Positions 10,766-18,400 are shown, numbered from the stretch's first letter. The stretch: 64,000 bases of DNA from Glutamicibacter creatinolyticus (GCF_006094275.1 NZ_CP034412.1:1-64000), one strand, 5' to 3'. Numbers and translations: made by a program. Notes: generated from the sequence alone by a model not told the origin.

Positions 10766-10885
10766 ATGAAAAAGATCCTGATTCTCGGCTCGATCGCGGC
10801 CGCTGCAGCGGTTCTGATCAAGAAGGCCAAGGGTTCTTCGGAAACCAAGGAGACCTGGCAGCAGGTCACCGACAAGGTATCCTGA
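10766..10885 (+). CDS. DLW-39 family small membrane peptide
   Basis: This 39-residue open frame lies between tRNA-Ile and tRNA-Ala and begins MKKILILGSIAAAAAVLIKK, followed by a charged tail with ETWQQVTDKVS. One hydrophobic segment (about residues 4-18) flanked by lysines indicates a small membrane peptide. The length, position and the acid-aliphatic-Trp tail pattern match the DLW-39 family of actinobacterial peptides found next to these tRNAs; its function is unknown. GGAAA just before the ATG and GAAAGAGG slightly upstream can act as ribosome site. It would be missed by length-filtered gene calling. Confidence 0.8.
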   Translation: MKKILILGSIAAAAAVLIKKAKGSSETKETWQQVTDKVS

Positions 10886-10892
10886 TCCCTGC

Positions 10893-10968
10893 GGGGGTAT
10901 GGCGCAATTGGTAGCGCATCTGCTTTGCAAGCAGAGGGTTAGGGGTTCGAGTCCCCTTACCTCCACCA
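10893..10968 (+). tRNA. alaT: tRNA-Ala (anticodon TGC), CCA encoded
   Basis: The acceptor arms GGGGGTA and TACCTCC (one G-T pair) enclose a D-arm GGCGCAATTGGTAGCGC, the anticodon arm CTGCTTTGCAAGCAG with anticodon TGC, and a T-arm GGGGTTCGAGTCCCC. The discriminator A at 10965 is followed by CCA in the DNA. It starts only 7 bases after the DLW-39 stop codon. Confidence 0.96.
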
Positions 10969-10976
10969 GCACATAG

Positions 10977-11007
10977 AATCCCATCCCACACCGGATGGGA
11001 TTTTTGC
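10977..11007 (+). terminator. Rho-independent terminator after tRNA-Ala
   Basis: A perfect 10-base stem AATCCCATCC (10977-10986) pairs with GGATGGGATT (10993-11002) around a 6-base loop and runs directly into TTTTT. It is well placed to end the tRNA-Ala transcript and also separates it from the convergent glycosyltransferase. Confidence 0.85.
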
Positions 11008-11049
11008 TTTAACCACGCCAGGTTCCCGGCGCCTGCCAGGAGAAAACGC

Positions 11050-12231
11050 TCAGCGGCCCGTCCATGCGTGCTCTGCGGCGGCAACGTAGTGGCCGAGCAG
11101 CTGATCCCCGATGCGGCCCCAGGAGCGCTCCTGGACGCTTTCCAGCGCCGCTGCGGAGAACGCCGCGCGCTTGGCGTCATCATAGATCAGATCGGCCACC
11201 TGGGAACGCAGCTGCATCAGGTTCCCGGGCTGATACAGCCAGCCGTTGTGCGAGGAAGAGACCAGGTCCACCGGTCCCCCGCGTCCAACCGCCACCACCG
11301 GGACCGCACTGGCCATGGCCTCCTGGATGGTCTGGCAGAAGGTCTCCGACTGCCCCGGGTGCACGAACAGATCCAGGGAGGCCAACATCTCGGCCAGCTC
11401 GATGCCGCGCAGGAAGCCGGGGAAAACGGCACCGGGCAGCTGCTGCTGCAGGCTTTCACGCAACGGCCCGTCACCGACGATCACCAGCCGCGTGCCGGGA
11501 AGGCCAGCCAGTACCCGCAGGTCGCCGACCTGCTTCTCCGCTGCCAGGCGTCCCACGTAGCCGATGATCCGCTGTCCGCCGGGCGCCAGGCGCTGCCGCA
11601 GTTGCTCGTTTCTTCGCACCGGGGTGAATAGGGCGGTGTCCACGCCCCGGCGCCACAGCTTGACGCGTCCCACCCCCAGCTGCTGCAGCTGCGAACGGGA
11701 GAACGTGCTGGGGGCCAGGGTCAGGTCCGCCGCCAGGTGAATGGCCCGCACATGTTCCCACAGCCGGGCCTCGAGCCAGGGCACGCGGTACGGACGGGCA
11801 TAGGCCGGCACCTCGGTCTGGTAGACCGCCACGGTGGGCAGGCCCAGCTCCCCCGCGGCCCGCAGTGCCCGCCAGCCCAGCACGAAGGGACTGGCCAGGT
11901 GGACGACATCCGGGGCCGAGGCGTGGAACATGCGGCGCAACACCCCGACCGGGCCAGCGGCCAACCGGACGCCGGGATAGCTGGCTAGGGACATGGAGGG
12001 CAGGGTGCGTACCGGAAAGCCGCAGTACTGCCCCGGAACTCCCCTCCCGCGACGCTGCAGCGCATGGGAGGCGGCAGGGGCGATCACCTCGGCCTCGTGG
12101 CCGGTGGCCCGCAGATGCTCCAGGGTGCGCAGCACCGAATTGGTGACTCCGTTGGTGTGGGGCAGGAACGATTCGGCGACGATGCTAACCTTCACGCCAC
12201 CCATCGTGGAAGGCGCATATGGCCGCTTCAT
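11050..12231 (-). CDS. GT4-family glycosyltransferase (PimB/MgtA-like)
   Basis: The product (393 residues from ATG 12231) has two Rossmann-like halves of a GT-B glycosyltransferase. The N terminus reads VSIVAESFLPHTNGVTNSV, the usual opening of actinobacterial mannosyl- or glucuronosyltransferases acting on lipid carriers, and the C-terminal half has GYVGRLAAEKQV, VIVGDGPL and the family 4 donor-binding segment LFVHPGQSETFCQTIQEAMASAVPVVA, shown here as a whole region near residues 295-320. It probably transfers a nucleotide-activated sugar to a membrane glycolipid. ATG 12204 is an alternative start closer to the conserved part. Substrate cannot be read from sequence. Confidence 0.85.
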   Translation of the reverse strand: MKRPYAPSTMGGVKVSIVAESFLPHTNGVTNSVLRTLEHLRATGHEAEVIAPAASHALQRRGRGVPGQYCGFPVRTLPSMSLASYPGVRLAAGPVGVLRRMFHASAPDVVHLASPFVLGWRALRAAGELGLPTVAVYQTEVPAYARPYRVPWLEARLWEHVRAIHLAADLTLAPSTFSRSQLQQLGVGRVKLWRRGVDTALFTPVRRNEQLRQRLAPGGQRIIGYVGRLAAEKQVGDLRVLAGLPGTRLVIVGDGPLRESLQQQLPGAVFPGFLRGIELAEMLASLDLFVHPGQSETFCQTIQEAMASAVPVVAVGRGGPVDLVSSSHNGWLYQPGNLMQLRSQVADLIYDDAKRAAFSAAALESVQERSWGRIGDQLLGHYVAAAEHAWTGR

Positions 12232-12293
12232 GAACCGCTCGGCTCCCCGGGATGAACTTCGCGTTCGTGCACCGCCGTGCCATGATATTGCAC

Positions 12294-13286
12294 ATGCCCA
12301 CGCACGACCAATATACCGCTGATGCCGCGCAGGAAAACGAAACCCGCAGTGCACGCACCGCGGTACTGCTCTTTCCGGCCTTGATCCTGCTTGGCGGGCT
12401 GACCGGCATGCTGATGCCCGCAGCCTTCCAGCCGCTGTCCCCGTTGATCAATCCGCTGCTGATGGTGATCATGTTCGGCATGGGACTGACCCTGACCCTG
12501 CCGGACTTCGGGATGGTGCTGCGTCATCCGCTTCCGGTGCTGGGCGGGGTCTGCGCCCAGTTTGTCATCATGCCGCTGGTGGGTTGGGCCATCGCCGCGC
12601 TGCTGGGCCTGGATCCCGCGCTGGCCGCCGGCGTCATCCTGGTCGGCTGTGCCCCCGGCGGCACCGCCTCCAATGTCGTGACCTACCTGGCACGCGGCAA
12701 TGTGGCACTGTCCGTGGCCATGACCAGTATCTCCACCCTGCTGGCACCACTGCTCACTCCCCTGCTCACGCTTTGGCTGGCCGGGCAGTACCTGCCGGTG
12801 GCTGCCGGGTCGATGGCCGGCACCGTAGTTCAAATTGTGCTGATTCCGGTCCTGCTGGGCCTGGTCATCCGGTTGCTGTTCAACCGGGCGGTGGAAGCCG
12901 TCCTCAAGGCCCTGCCCTGGGTTTCCGTACTGGCGATCGCGTTCGTGGTCACCATCATCGTTGCCGGCAGCGCCCAGACCATTTTGCAGGCCGGACTGTT
13001 GGTGCTGGTTGCGGTGGTCCTGCACAACGCGGCAGGACTGCTGCTGGGTTATGGAGTCGGAGCCGCACTACGGTTGCCCGAGGGGTCCAAGCGCACCGTA
13101 TCCATCGAAGTGGGAATGCAGAACTCGGGATTGGCCGCCGGATTGGCAACCCAGTACTTCTCCCCTGAAGCCGCTCTTCCAGGCGCGGTGTTCTCCGTCT
13201 GGCACAACCTCTCAGGAGCCCTCGTGGCCGCGTTCTGGCGACGTCGGCGCCAGAACGCCGAGGCAGCAGGCGCCTCCAAGAACTAG
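12294..13286 (+). CDS. Bile acid:sodium symporter (BASS) family transporter
   Basis: The product (about 330 residues from ATG 12294; ATG 12252 and 12282 are possible) is a polytopic membrane protein with about nine or ten helices. Family landmarks are MLMPAAFQPLSPLINPLLM in the second helix, the sodium-site motif VGCAPGGTASNVVTYLARGN and the late EVGMQNSGLAAGLA segment, all typical of BASS transporters. Members carry organic anions such as bile acids, pantoate or keto acids with sodium; the substrate here is unknown. It is divergent from the glycosyltransferase with a short shared promoter region. Confidence 0.9.
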   Translation: MPTHDQYTADAAQENETRSARTAVLLFPALILLGGLTGMLMPAAFQPLSPLINPLLMVIMFGMGLTLTLPDFGMVLRHPLPVLGGVCAQFVIMPLVGWAIAALLGLDPALAAGVILVGCAPGGTASNVVTYLARGNVALSVAMTSISTLLAPLLTPLLTLWLAGQYLPVAAGSMAGTVVQIVLIPVLLGLVIRLLFNRAVEAVLKALPWVSVLAIAFVVTIIVAGSAQTILQAGLLVLVAVVLHNAAGLLLGYGVGAALRLPEGSKRTVSIEVGMQNSGLAAGLATQYFSPEAALPGAVFSVWHNLSGALVAAFWRRRRQNAEAAGASKN

Positions 13287-13370
13287 CCGGCCACAGGCGG
13301 CTACAGCACCTTGCGGCAACATAGGACTCGCGAGGCGGTCAACAGCGGGACGGAAATGTAGCCTTGATTG

Positions 13371-14258
13371 GTGACCATCCTTCTTGTGATCGTAGGCGTC
13401 CTGGGAGTCTCCGCCTCCGGCCCACTGATTGCGGCGTTTCCCGGTGTTCCCGTCTTGGCGATGGCCTTGTGGCGGAACTTCGGCGCCACCGCGGTGCTGG
13501 TGGCGCCGACACTGCACCGGGATCCGACCTCGTTTCGCCGCATGGGTCGACGCGAATGGGCCTTTTGCTCCATCGCCGGAGTCTGCTTGGCTTTGCACTT
13601 CGTCTGCTTCATGTACGCAGTGCGCATGACCTCGGTGGCTGCCGCAACGGCCTTGGTCTGCATCCAGGGTGTCTGGATTGTGGTGTTCCAACGGTTGCGG
13701 GGAGTTAGCTGCACCCGCATGGTGTTCCTGGGAATTGCGCTGTCCATCACCGGCGTCGTGATCATCACCGGTTTTGATCTCGGGCAGGGGCGTGAGGCCA
13801 TTCTCGGTGACCTTCTGGCTATCCTCGGAGGAATGCTTGCAGGAGCATATACCCTAGCGGGGTCGTTGGCGCGGCGGACAATGTCAACCGGTGCCTATGC
13901 ATCGGTCTGCTATGCCGTGACCTCCCTGGTACTGCTGGCGATTTGCCTCCTGGCCGGGGAGCGGATCTGGGGTTTTGACGCCTGGGGATGGTTTGGCATC
14001 GTCGCGCTCACCGTGTGTTCGCAGCTTCTGGGTCATACGGCCCTAAACCATTTGCTGAGCATCCTCGGTCCACTGACGGTCTCGACTCTCATTTTGCTCG
14101 AGATCCCCGGTGCGGCATTCATCGCGGCGCTGATGATCGGCCAGCTCGTGCCCGCCGGAACCATTCTGGGCCTGATCGTGATCCTCGGCGGCCTAGTTCT
14201 CGTGGTCCGCGGACAAGCCAAGCCCGAGCCACCCACTGTGCCCCTCGAATCACCGTAA
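13371..14258 (+). CDS. EamA/DMT-superfamily transporter
   Basis: The 295-residue product (GTG 13371; a TTG at 13368 is also in frame) is made almost entirely of hydrophobic helices, about ten, in two repeated EamA halves. Readable landmarks are the first-half AATALVCIQGVWIVVF and the second-half TVSTLILLEIPGAAFIAAL, which match the end of each EamA repeat. Such proteins export amino acids, nucleosides or other small metabolites; nothing here identifies the substrate. Third-position GC is lower than in genes beyond 20 kb. A strong terminator follows. Confidence 0.85.
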   Translation: MTILLVIVGVLGVSASGPLIAAFPGVPVLAMALWRNFGATAVLVAPTLHRDPTSFRRMGRREWAFCSIAGVCLALHFVCFMYAVRMTSVAAATALVCIQGVWIVVFQRLRGVSCTRMVFLGIALSITGVVIITGFDLGQGREAILGDLLAILGGMLAGAYTLAGSLARRTMSTGAYASVCYAVTSLVLLAICLLAGERIWGFDAWGWFGIVALTVCSQLLGHTALNHLLSILGPLTVSTLILLEIPGAAFIAALMIGQLVPAGTILGLIVILGGLVLVVRGQAKPEPPTVPLESP

Positions 14259-14265
14259 AACTAGT

Positions 14266-14317
14266 CAAGCACGTGCATTCCCTTAAAGGAATACACGTGC
14301 TTGGCTTGGTCTTTTTT
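14266..14317. terminator. Bidirectional terminator between convergent genes
   Basis: A 16-base stem with one mismatch (CAAGCACGTG at 14266-14275 with CACGTGCTTG at 14294-14303, extended by CATTCC with GGAATA) surrounds a 6-base loop, and a run of six T follows at 14312-14317. It lies between the EamA gene and the convergent small membrane protein gene and can serve both. Confidence 0.85.
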
Positions 14318-14318
14318 G

Positions 14319-14525
14319 CTATTCGGACGCCAGCTTGCGAATGTCTTCGGTCTCGGCTTCCGTGGACTTTGCCACTGGAGACTGCGGCTCAGTCGAAGGG
14401 GCCGGCATTTGCCAGGGGTCTTCAATCGGCTTTGACGCCTTCCACACCGCTACTAACGCGGCAACGGCCGCGGCGAGCACACCGATCATCATGAACTTGC
14501 CGAACCCGAACTTCTTCTTTTCCAT
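14319..14525 (-). CDS. Small single-pass membrane protein, unknown function
   Basis: The 68-residue product begins MEKKKFGFGKFMMIGVLAAA: a basic N terminus, one membrane helix (about residues 11-29), then an acidic and proline-rich tail with DPWQMPAPSTEPQSP. A textbook ribosome site AAAGGAG lies 7 bases before the ATG, which makes it a credible gene. It resembles in layout the short DLW-39 peptide (basic start, one helix, Trp-containing acid tail) but is longer. I do not recognise a named family. The convergent EamA gene ends just beyond its stop across a shared terminator. Confidence 0.75.
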   Translation of the reverse strand: MEKKKFGFGKFMMIGVLAAAVAALVAVWKASKPIEDPWQMPAPSTEPQSPVAKSTEAETEDIRKLASE

Positions 14526-14707
14526 GTGAACTCCTTTAGCTAGGCCACGCGCTGGCCCAATGGAAGACCTTCGACTCATCCAGCCTATGCACTTTCTCCC
14601 TGTCGCACCATGCGGGAATCGCCAGACCACGCCTTTACGGCGTTTTTCACTCAACGCGTACAGGTGTCTTTGGCGGTCGCCGGTCTCAACGTGGGAGAAT
14701 AAGGAGC

Positions 14708-15253
14708 ATGACCGCAATTGCAACGCATAAAGCCACAATCCACACCAATAAGGGCGACATCGTCGTCAACCTCTTTGGCAACCACGCCCCGAAGACCGTG
14801 AAGAACTTCGTGGGACTGTCCACCGGTGAGCAGGAATGGGTGCATCCCGAAACTGGCGATAAGAAGACCGATACCCCGCTGTACAACGGCACGATCTTCC
14901 ACCGCATCATTTCCGACTTCATGATTCAGGGCGGCGATCCGCTGGGCCAGGGCTTTGGCGGCCCCGGCTACCAGTTTGATGACGAGATCAACCCTGAGCT
15001 GGACTTCAACGCGCCCTACAAGCTGGCCATGGCGAACGCCGGCATTCGCATGGGTCGTGGAACCAACGGATCCCAGTTCTTCATCACCACCGTTCCCACC
15101 ACCTGGCTGCAGGGCAAGCACACCATCTTCGGTGAGGTTGTTGACGAGGACTCGCGCAAGATCGTTGACTCGCTGAACGCAGTGGCCACCGACGGGCGTG
15201 ACAAGCCGCTTGAGGACGTCGTCATCGATTCGATCGATATCGAGACCCTCTAG
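14708..15253 (+). CDS. ppiA: Cyclophilin-type peptidyl-prolyl cis-trans isomerase
   Basis: This enzyme speeds proline isomerisation during folding. The 181-residue cytoplasmic protein has no signal peptide and shows the active-site segment FHRIISDFMIQGGDPLGQG, the NGSQFFITT core and a final HTIFGEVVDE, all hallmark cyclophilin motifs. AAGGAG lies just before the ATG. It matches mycobacterial PpiA near the origin (gyrA, ppiA, crgA order). A hairpin of moderate quality follows its stop. Confidence 0.96.
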   Translation: MTAIATHKATIHTNKGDIVVNLFGNHAPKTVKNFVGLSTGEQEWVHPETGDKKTDTPLYNGTIFHRIISDFMIQGGDPLGQGFGGPGYQFDDEINPELDFNAPYKLAMANAGIRMGRGTNGSQFFITTVPTTWLQGKHTIFGEVVDEDSRKIVDSLNAVATDGRDKPLEDVVIDSIDIETL

Positions 15254-15276
15254 GATCTTCGCGTCATCGACGCCGC

Positions 15277-15318
15277 GGGCTCCGGTCGCCATTGAAGTGG
15301 CGGTCGGAGCCCATACCT
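15277..15318 (+). terminator. Hairpin after ppiA, probable terminator
   Basis: The stem GGGCTCCG (15277-15284) pairs with CGGAGCCC (15305-15312) and is extended by seven more pairs including two G-T pairs, around a loop of about six bases. The following T run is short, so this could be a weak terminator or an mRNA end stabiliser. Confidence 0.5.
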
Positions 15319-15367
15319 TTAACGTCCCCGCCGCTTCCCCAACACTAAATATCTGAGGAACACCCCC

Positions 15368-16225
15368 ATGTCCTACGGGCAAGTCTCACCGGAATCAACG
15401 CAGGTACCGACGTGCTACCGGCATCCAGACCAGATCTCCTACGTGTCCTGCCATCGATGTGGGCGACCAGTATGCCCACGGTGCCAGGTCTCTGCCCCGG
15501 TAGGGGTGCAATGCATTGAGTGTGTCCGCAACGCCAACAGGGCCATACCCAGTGCGAAGACCGAGTTTGGTGGGACCGCCCGCTCGAGTGCAAAACCGGT
15601 GGTGACCTACACCCTGATCGGCGTAAATTTGCTGATATATGTCCTGCAATGGGTCATCCCCAATTTCACGCAGCAAATAGTGCTCGTCGGCGCACTGGCT
15701 TACTGGGAGCCCTGGCGTGTACTGACCAGCGCTTTCGCCCACTCGCAGGGGTCTTTGCTGCATATCGCCATGAATATGTACGGCGTGTATATCTGCGGGG
15801 TGCTGCTGGAACCGCGTCTTGGACGCATGCGCTTTGGCTGGCTCTATTTCCTCTCGGCCTTGGGTGGTTCTCTGGGCGTCTTGCTTCTCAGTGACCCGTA
15901 CACTGCGACTTTGGGTGCATCGGGAGCGCTCTCGGGTTTGTTCCTGGCCTTGTTTGTGGTTTTCCGTACCAACCGGACCGCGTTGCGCCAAATGGGAATT
16001 GTCCTACTGCTAAATGTCGTTATGGGCTTCGTGGTGCCCGGAATCTCCTGGCAAGGCCACCTAGGCGGAGCAGTGCTTGGCCTAGCTGCCGCAGCGTCCA
16101 TCGTACTTATCCCCAAGGGATCCCAGCGGACGACCTTGCAATTTGTTCTGCTCGGTATTCTCAGCGTGGTGGTAACGGGCATGCTCTATCTGGCAGCGGT
16201 GACCGTTCGTTTTCCACTGGCCTAG
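15368..16225 (+). CDS. Rhomboid-family intramembrane serine protease with N-terminal zinc finger
   Basis: The 285-residue protein starts with a cytoplasmic B-box-like zinc-binding module: CYRHPDQ, then two CxxC pairs (CHRC, CPRC) and a further CIEC pair. A rhomboid domain of about six membrane helices follows. The catalytic serine is S185 in GASGALSG and the partner histidine is H231 in SWQGHLGG; the HxxxN element is HIAMNMYG. It should therefore be an active membrane protease. The gene sits between ppiA and the DnaA-box cluster, and the position matches a rhomboid often found near the actinobacterial origin. Its substrate is unknown. Confidence 0.93.
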   Translation: MSYGQVSPESTQVPTCYRHPDQISYVSCHRCGRPVCPRCQVSAPVGVQCIECVRNANRAIPSAKTEFGGTARSSAKPVVTYTLIGVNLLIYVLQWVIPNFTQQIVLVGALAYWEPWRVLTSAFAHSQGSLLHIAMNMYGVYICGVLLEPRLGRMRFGWLYFLSALGGSLGVLLLSDPYTATLGASGALSGLFLALFVVFRTNRTALRQMGIVLLLNVVMGFVVPGISWQGHLGGAVLGLAAAASIVLIPKGSQRTTLQFVLLGILSVVVTGMLYLAAVTVRFPLA

Positions 16226-16259
16226 TTCGAACACTACTCCAGTGCCTTATCCACACTGC

Positions 16260-16298
16260 TTATCCACACTGTTAATAACTTACACACATGTAATTCCC
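16260..16298 (+). repeat. DnaA-box direct repeat, copy 1
   Basis: This 39-base unit begins with a perfect DnaA box and continues CTGTTAATAACTTACA and then GTAATTCCC. It matches copy 2 at 16539-16577 with four substitutions over its whole length. Confidence 0.85.
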
Positions 16299-16538
16299 GA
16301 GCCGAACCGGGTTGTTAGATGCCGTGGATTCCCTTGTTGCCGGGGCTGGAGGGCAGACGTTCAACTATTTTACACAGGAATCTCCACACCTGTGGATAAC
16401 TTTTAAACAGGGCCTGTAGATTCACGTTTTCCGAGCATGGAAGCATTCGGATCGCCTGATTCGAATTTTTAAACGACTCAAGGCTGACATGTACTTATAT
16501 GGACTTCTGGTGACTCAAAGTGCTCGTATCCACAGCGG

Positions 16539-16577
16539 TAATCCACACTGTTAATAACTTACAGGCGTGTAATTCCC
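16539..16577 (+). repeat. DnaA-box direct repeat, copy 2
   Basis: This second copy of the 39-base unit begins with a one-mismatch DnaA box (TAATCCACA) and keeps the CTGTTAATAACTTACA core and the GTGTAATTCCC end. It lies 279 bases after copy 1 in the same direction. Confidence 0.85.
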
Positions 16578-16795
16578 CTCCCTCCACTTCCCGGGATCCC
16601 CGGGTTTTCGGTTCTTTTGGGGGAGGCGCCGACGGACTTCTCCCCAGCTGTGGATAACTTTGTGAACAAGTTGTCGCGAAAGATTCCCACAGGTGCTGTG
16701 GATAGATGTGGGGAGCTGTTGATAACTGCGCAATCAAATCGCCCGCCTATTAGGCAAGGAGGATGTCGCCGGCGGCTCGGGGCGGGATTTTCCGC

Positions 16796-17407
16796 CTAGA
16801 ACAGGGGGAGGATCAGGCGGATCGCAAAGTAGAGCATGAACAGGCAGATGAACCCGTCGAGCAATTGCCAAGCGCGTGGCTTGGCGAAGATGCGCGCCAA
16901 ATAACGCGAGCCAACACCGAGGGCCATGAACCAGACCAAGCTGGCGACGATGGCACCAGCACCAAACTGCCAACGGGCACCGGCAAATGAGTTGCCGATA
17001 GAACCCAAGAGCAGAACGGTATCAACGTAGACGTGAGGGTTGAGCCAGGTGAGGGCGAGGGTGGTCAACGCCACTCTCCATGCCGAGGATTCGCTGGGGG
17101 AGTTCTTGGTAGCCATGCTCGTGGGAGAGAGCGCGCGGCGTAGCGCGAAGAGGGCATAGAGTGCCAGAAAAAGTGCTCCACCTATGCGTGCCGCACTCAT
17201 GATCCATTCCGCGCGCTCTATCAGGGCACCCAGGCCGGCAATACCCGCAGAGATCAGGACAATGTCCGAGAGCATGCAGATGATGATCGCCACCCAAACG
17301 TGCTGACGAGTGATTCCCTGGCGCAGGATGAAGGCATTTTGGGCGCCGATCGCGACGATGAGCGACAGTCCGGTGCCGAAGCCCAACAGGGCAGGTGTAG
17401 CAAGCAT
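16796..17407 (-). CDS. LysE/ArgO-family basic amino acid exporter
   Basis: The 203-residue membrane protein has about six helices and begins with the family opening GFGTGLSLIVAIGAQNAFILRQG (residues 9-31), then TWLNPHVYVDTVLLLGSIG around the fourth helix, both diagnostic of LysE/ArgO exporters of lysine and arginine. It protects cells from excess basic amino acids. It is divergent from a LysR-type regulator 71 bases away, the same arrangement as lysE-lysG in Corynebacterium. I cannot tell lysine from arginine preference. Confidence 0.93.
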   Translation of the reverse strand: MLATPALLGFGTGLSLIVAIGAQNAFILRQGITRQHVWVAIIICMLSDIVLISAGIAGLGALIERAEWIMSAARIGGALFLALYALFALRRALSPTSMATKNSPSESSAWRVALTTLALTWLNPHVYVDTVLLLGSIGNSFAGARWQFGAGAIVASLVWFMALGVGSRYLARIFAKPRAWQLLDGFICLFMLYFAIRLILPLF

Positions 17408-17410
17408 GTA

Positions 17411-17438
17411 GCAACAGTAGAAAAACCCCAGAACTGTT
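17411..17438. promoter_or_regulatory. Inverted repeat in the exporter/LysR promoter region
   Basis: CAACAGT (17411-17417) is mirrored by ACTGTTG (17432-17438) across 14 bases, inside the 71-base gap between the divergent exporter and LysR genes. LysR regulators normally bind such dyads upstream of the gene they control, so this is a candidate operator. The assignment rests on position only. Confidence 0.4.
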
Positions 17439-17478
17439 GTCGAACTTAAAAGTCTTAGGACACTTTAGAGTTGCTAAT

Positions 17479-18363
17479 GTGAACTTCGATTTTGAGCAGC
17501 TGGAGACTCTCCTGGCGGTCATCGAGGCTGGCAGCTTCGATGGCGCCGCCATTGACCTGGGGATCAGCGCTTCAGCGGTGAGTCAGCGCATGAAGGCACT
17601 GGAGAAACGGGCCGGGACCATTCTCGTGTTGCGTAGTAAGCCGGTGCGGCCCACCGAGCCCGGTGTCACGGTGCTGCGCTACGCGCGCCAGATCGTCTCC
17701 CTGGGCAGAGAGCTGAACACGCATCTGGGGGAAGGGGAGCATGCGGAAACGCCCCAACGGATCACCATTGGCGTCAATGCCGATTCCCTGGCAACTTGGT
17801 TCATCGACGTTCTGCGGGAACTGGGTCGCCGCGAGGACCTCATTTGTGATTTGCGCAGGGGAGATGAGCACCGTAACGCGGAACTGCTGAGGAAGGGCGA
17901 GGTCAGTGGGGTGGTGACGACCGGCGCCGATGCGGTGCAAGGATGCGCGGTGCAAAAGTTGGGAACCATGCGCTACTGGGCGGTGGCATCAACGGAATTC
18001 ATTGCCCGCCGAGGCGGAATGGCGCCACGTGACTGGCTGGCGGTGGCCCCGGTGGTGATCTTTGACCGCGACGATCCGCTGCAAGCCCAGCTGCGTGGGC
18101 GAGTGACCGGACAGTCAACGTGGGACGGAGTGGCGACGCACTATGTCCCGGACTCGTGGCGTTACGCTACGGCAATTGAGGCAGGTATGGGCTGGGGGAT
18201 GCTGCCGGAACTGCAGCTGCGGCAGCTGCCTGAGCTGCACCGTCTTGACGATGCATGGAGCATTGAGGTGCCGCTGTACTGGCAACGGTGGTCCATGGGT
18301 TCGCGGGCACTGGACAGTTTCGGTCGGATTCTGATGTCCGCGGCACAGGCCGCCGGGCTTTAG
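17479..18363 (+). CDS. LysR-type regulator of the exporter (LysG/ArgP type)
   Basis: From GTG 17479 the 294-residue product begins MNFDFEQLETLLAVIEAGSF and has a winged helix-turn-helix (SASAVSQRMKALEKRAG) and an effector domain. The sequence pattern and the divergent LysE-type exporter point to the LysG/ArgP group, which turns on basic amino acid export when lysine, arginine or histidine builds up. No ribosome binding site precedes the GTG, and a -10-like TAGAGT at 17466-17471 lies seven bases upstream, so the message may be leaderless. An earlier in-frame start at 17437 would overlap the regulatory gap and is less likely. Confidence 0.9.
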   Translation: MNFDFEQLETLLAVIEAGSFDGAAIDLGISASAVSQRMKALEKRAGTILVLRSKPVRPTEPGVTVLRYARQIVSLGRELNTHLGEGEHAETPQRITIGVNADSLATWFIDVLRELGRREDLICDLRRGDEHRNAELLRKGEVSGVVTTGADAVQGCAVQKLGTMRYWAVASTEFIARRGGMAPRDWLAVAPVVIFDRDDPLQAQLRGRVTGQSTWDGVATHYVPDSWRYATAIEAGMGWGMLPELQLRQLPELHRLDDAWSIEVPLYWQRWSMGSRALDSFGRILMSAAQAAGL

Positions 18364-18400
18364 GCTGTCTACGCTGCGGACCACAGCGGTGTTGCGGAAA

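Larger units (their letters stand above)
16226..16795. other. Intergenic cluster of DnaA boxes (second origin-like locus)
   Basis: No gene is credible in this 570-base gap. It holds four perfect DnaA boxes: TTATCCACA at 16247-16255 and 16260-16268 and, on the other strand, 16391-16399 and 16649-16657. One-mismatch boxes lie at 16526-16534, 16539-16547, 16697-16705 and 16717-16725. AT-rich tracts lie between them, for example 16461-16475. Two sequence units are duplicated inside it. This is denser than the dnaA-dnaN spacer. It may titrate DnaA, as datA-like box clusters do in other bacteria, or be part of, or the main, origin. DnaA binding is a strong prediction; the role is inference. Confidence 0.8.

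Noticed and set aside
14629-14647. Hairpin ACGCC-TTTAC-GGCGT with five T upstream of ppiA
   Set aside because: A five-base stem is too weak to call a terminator, and it lies in the leader of ppiA rather than after a gene.
16495-16799. Short open frames on both strands in the DnaA-box gap
   Set aside because: They run through the DnaA boxes and repeats, lack ribosome sites and resemble no family.
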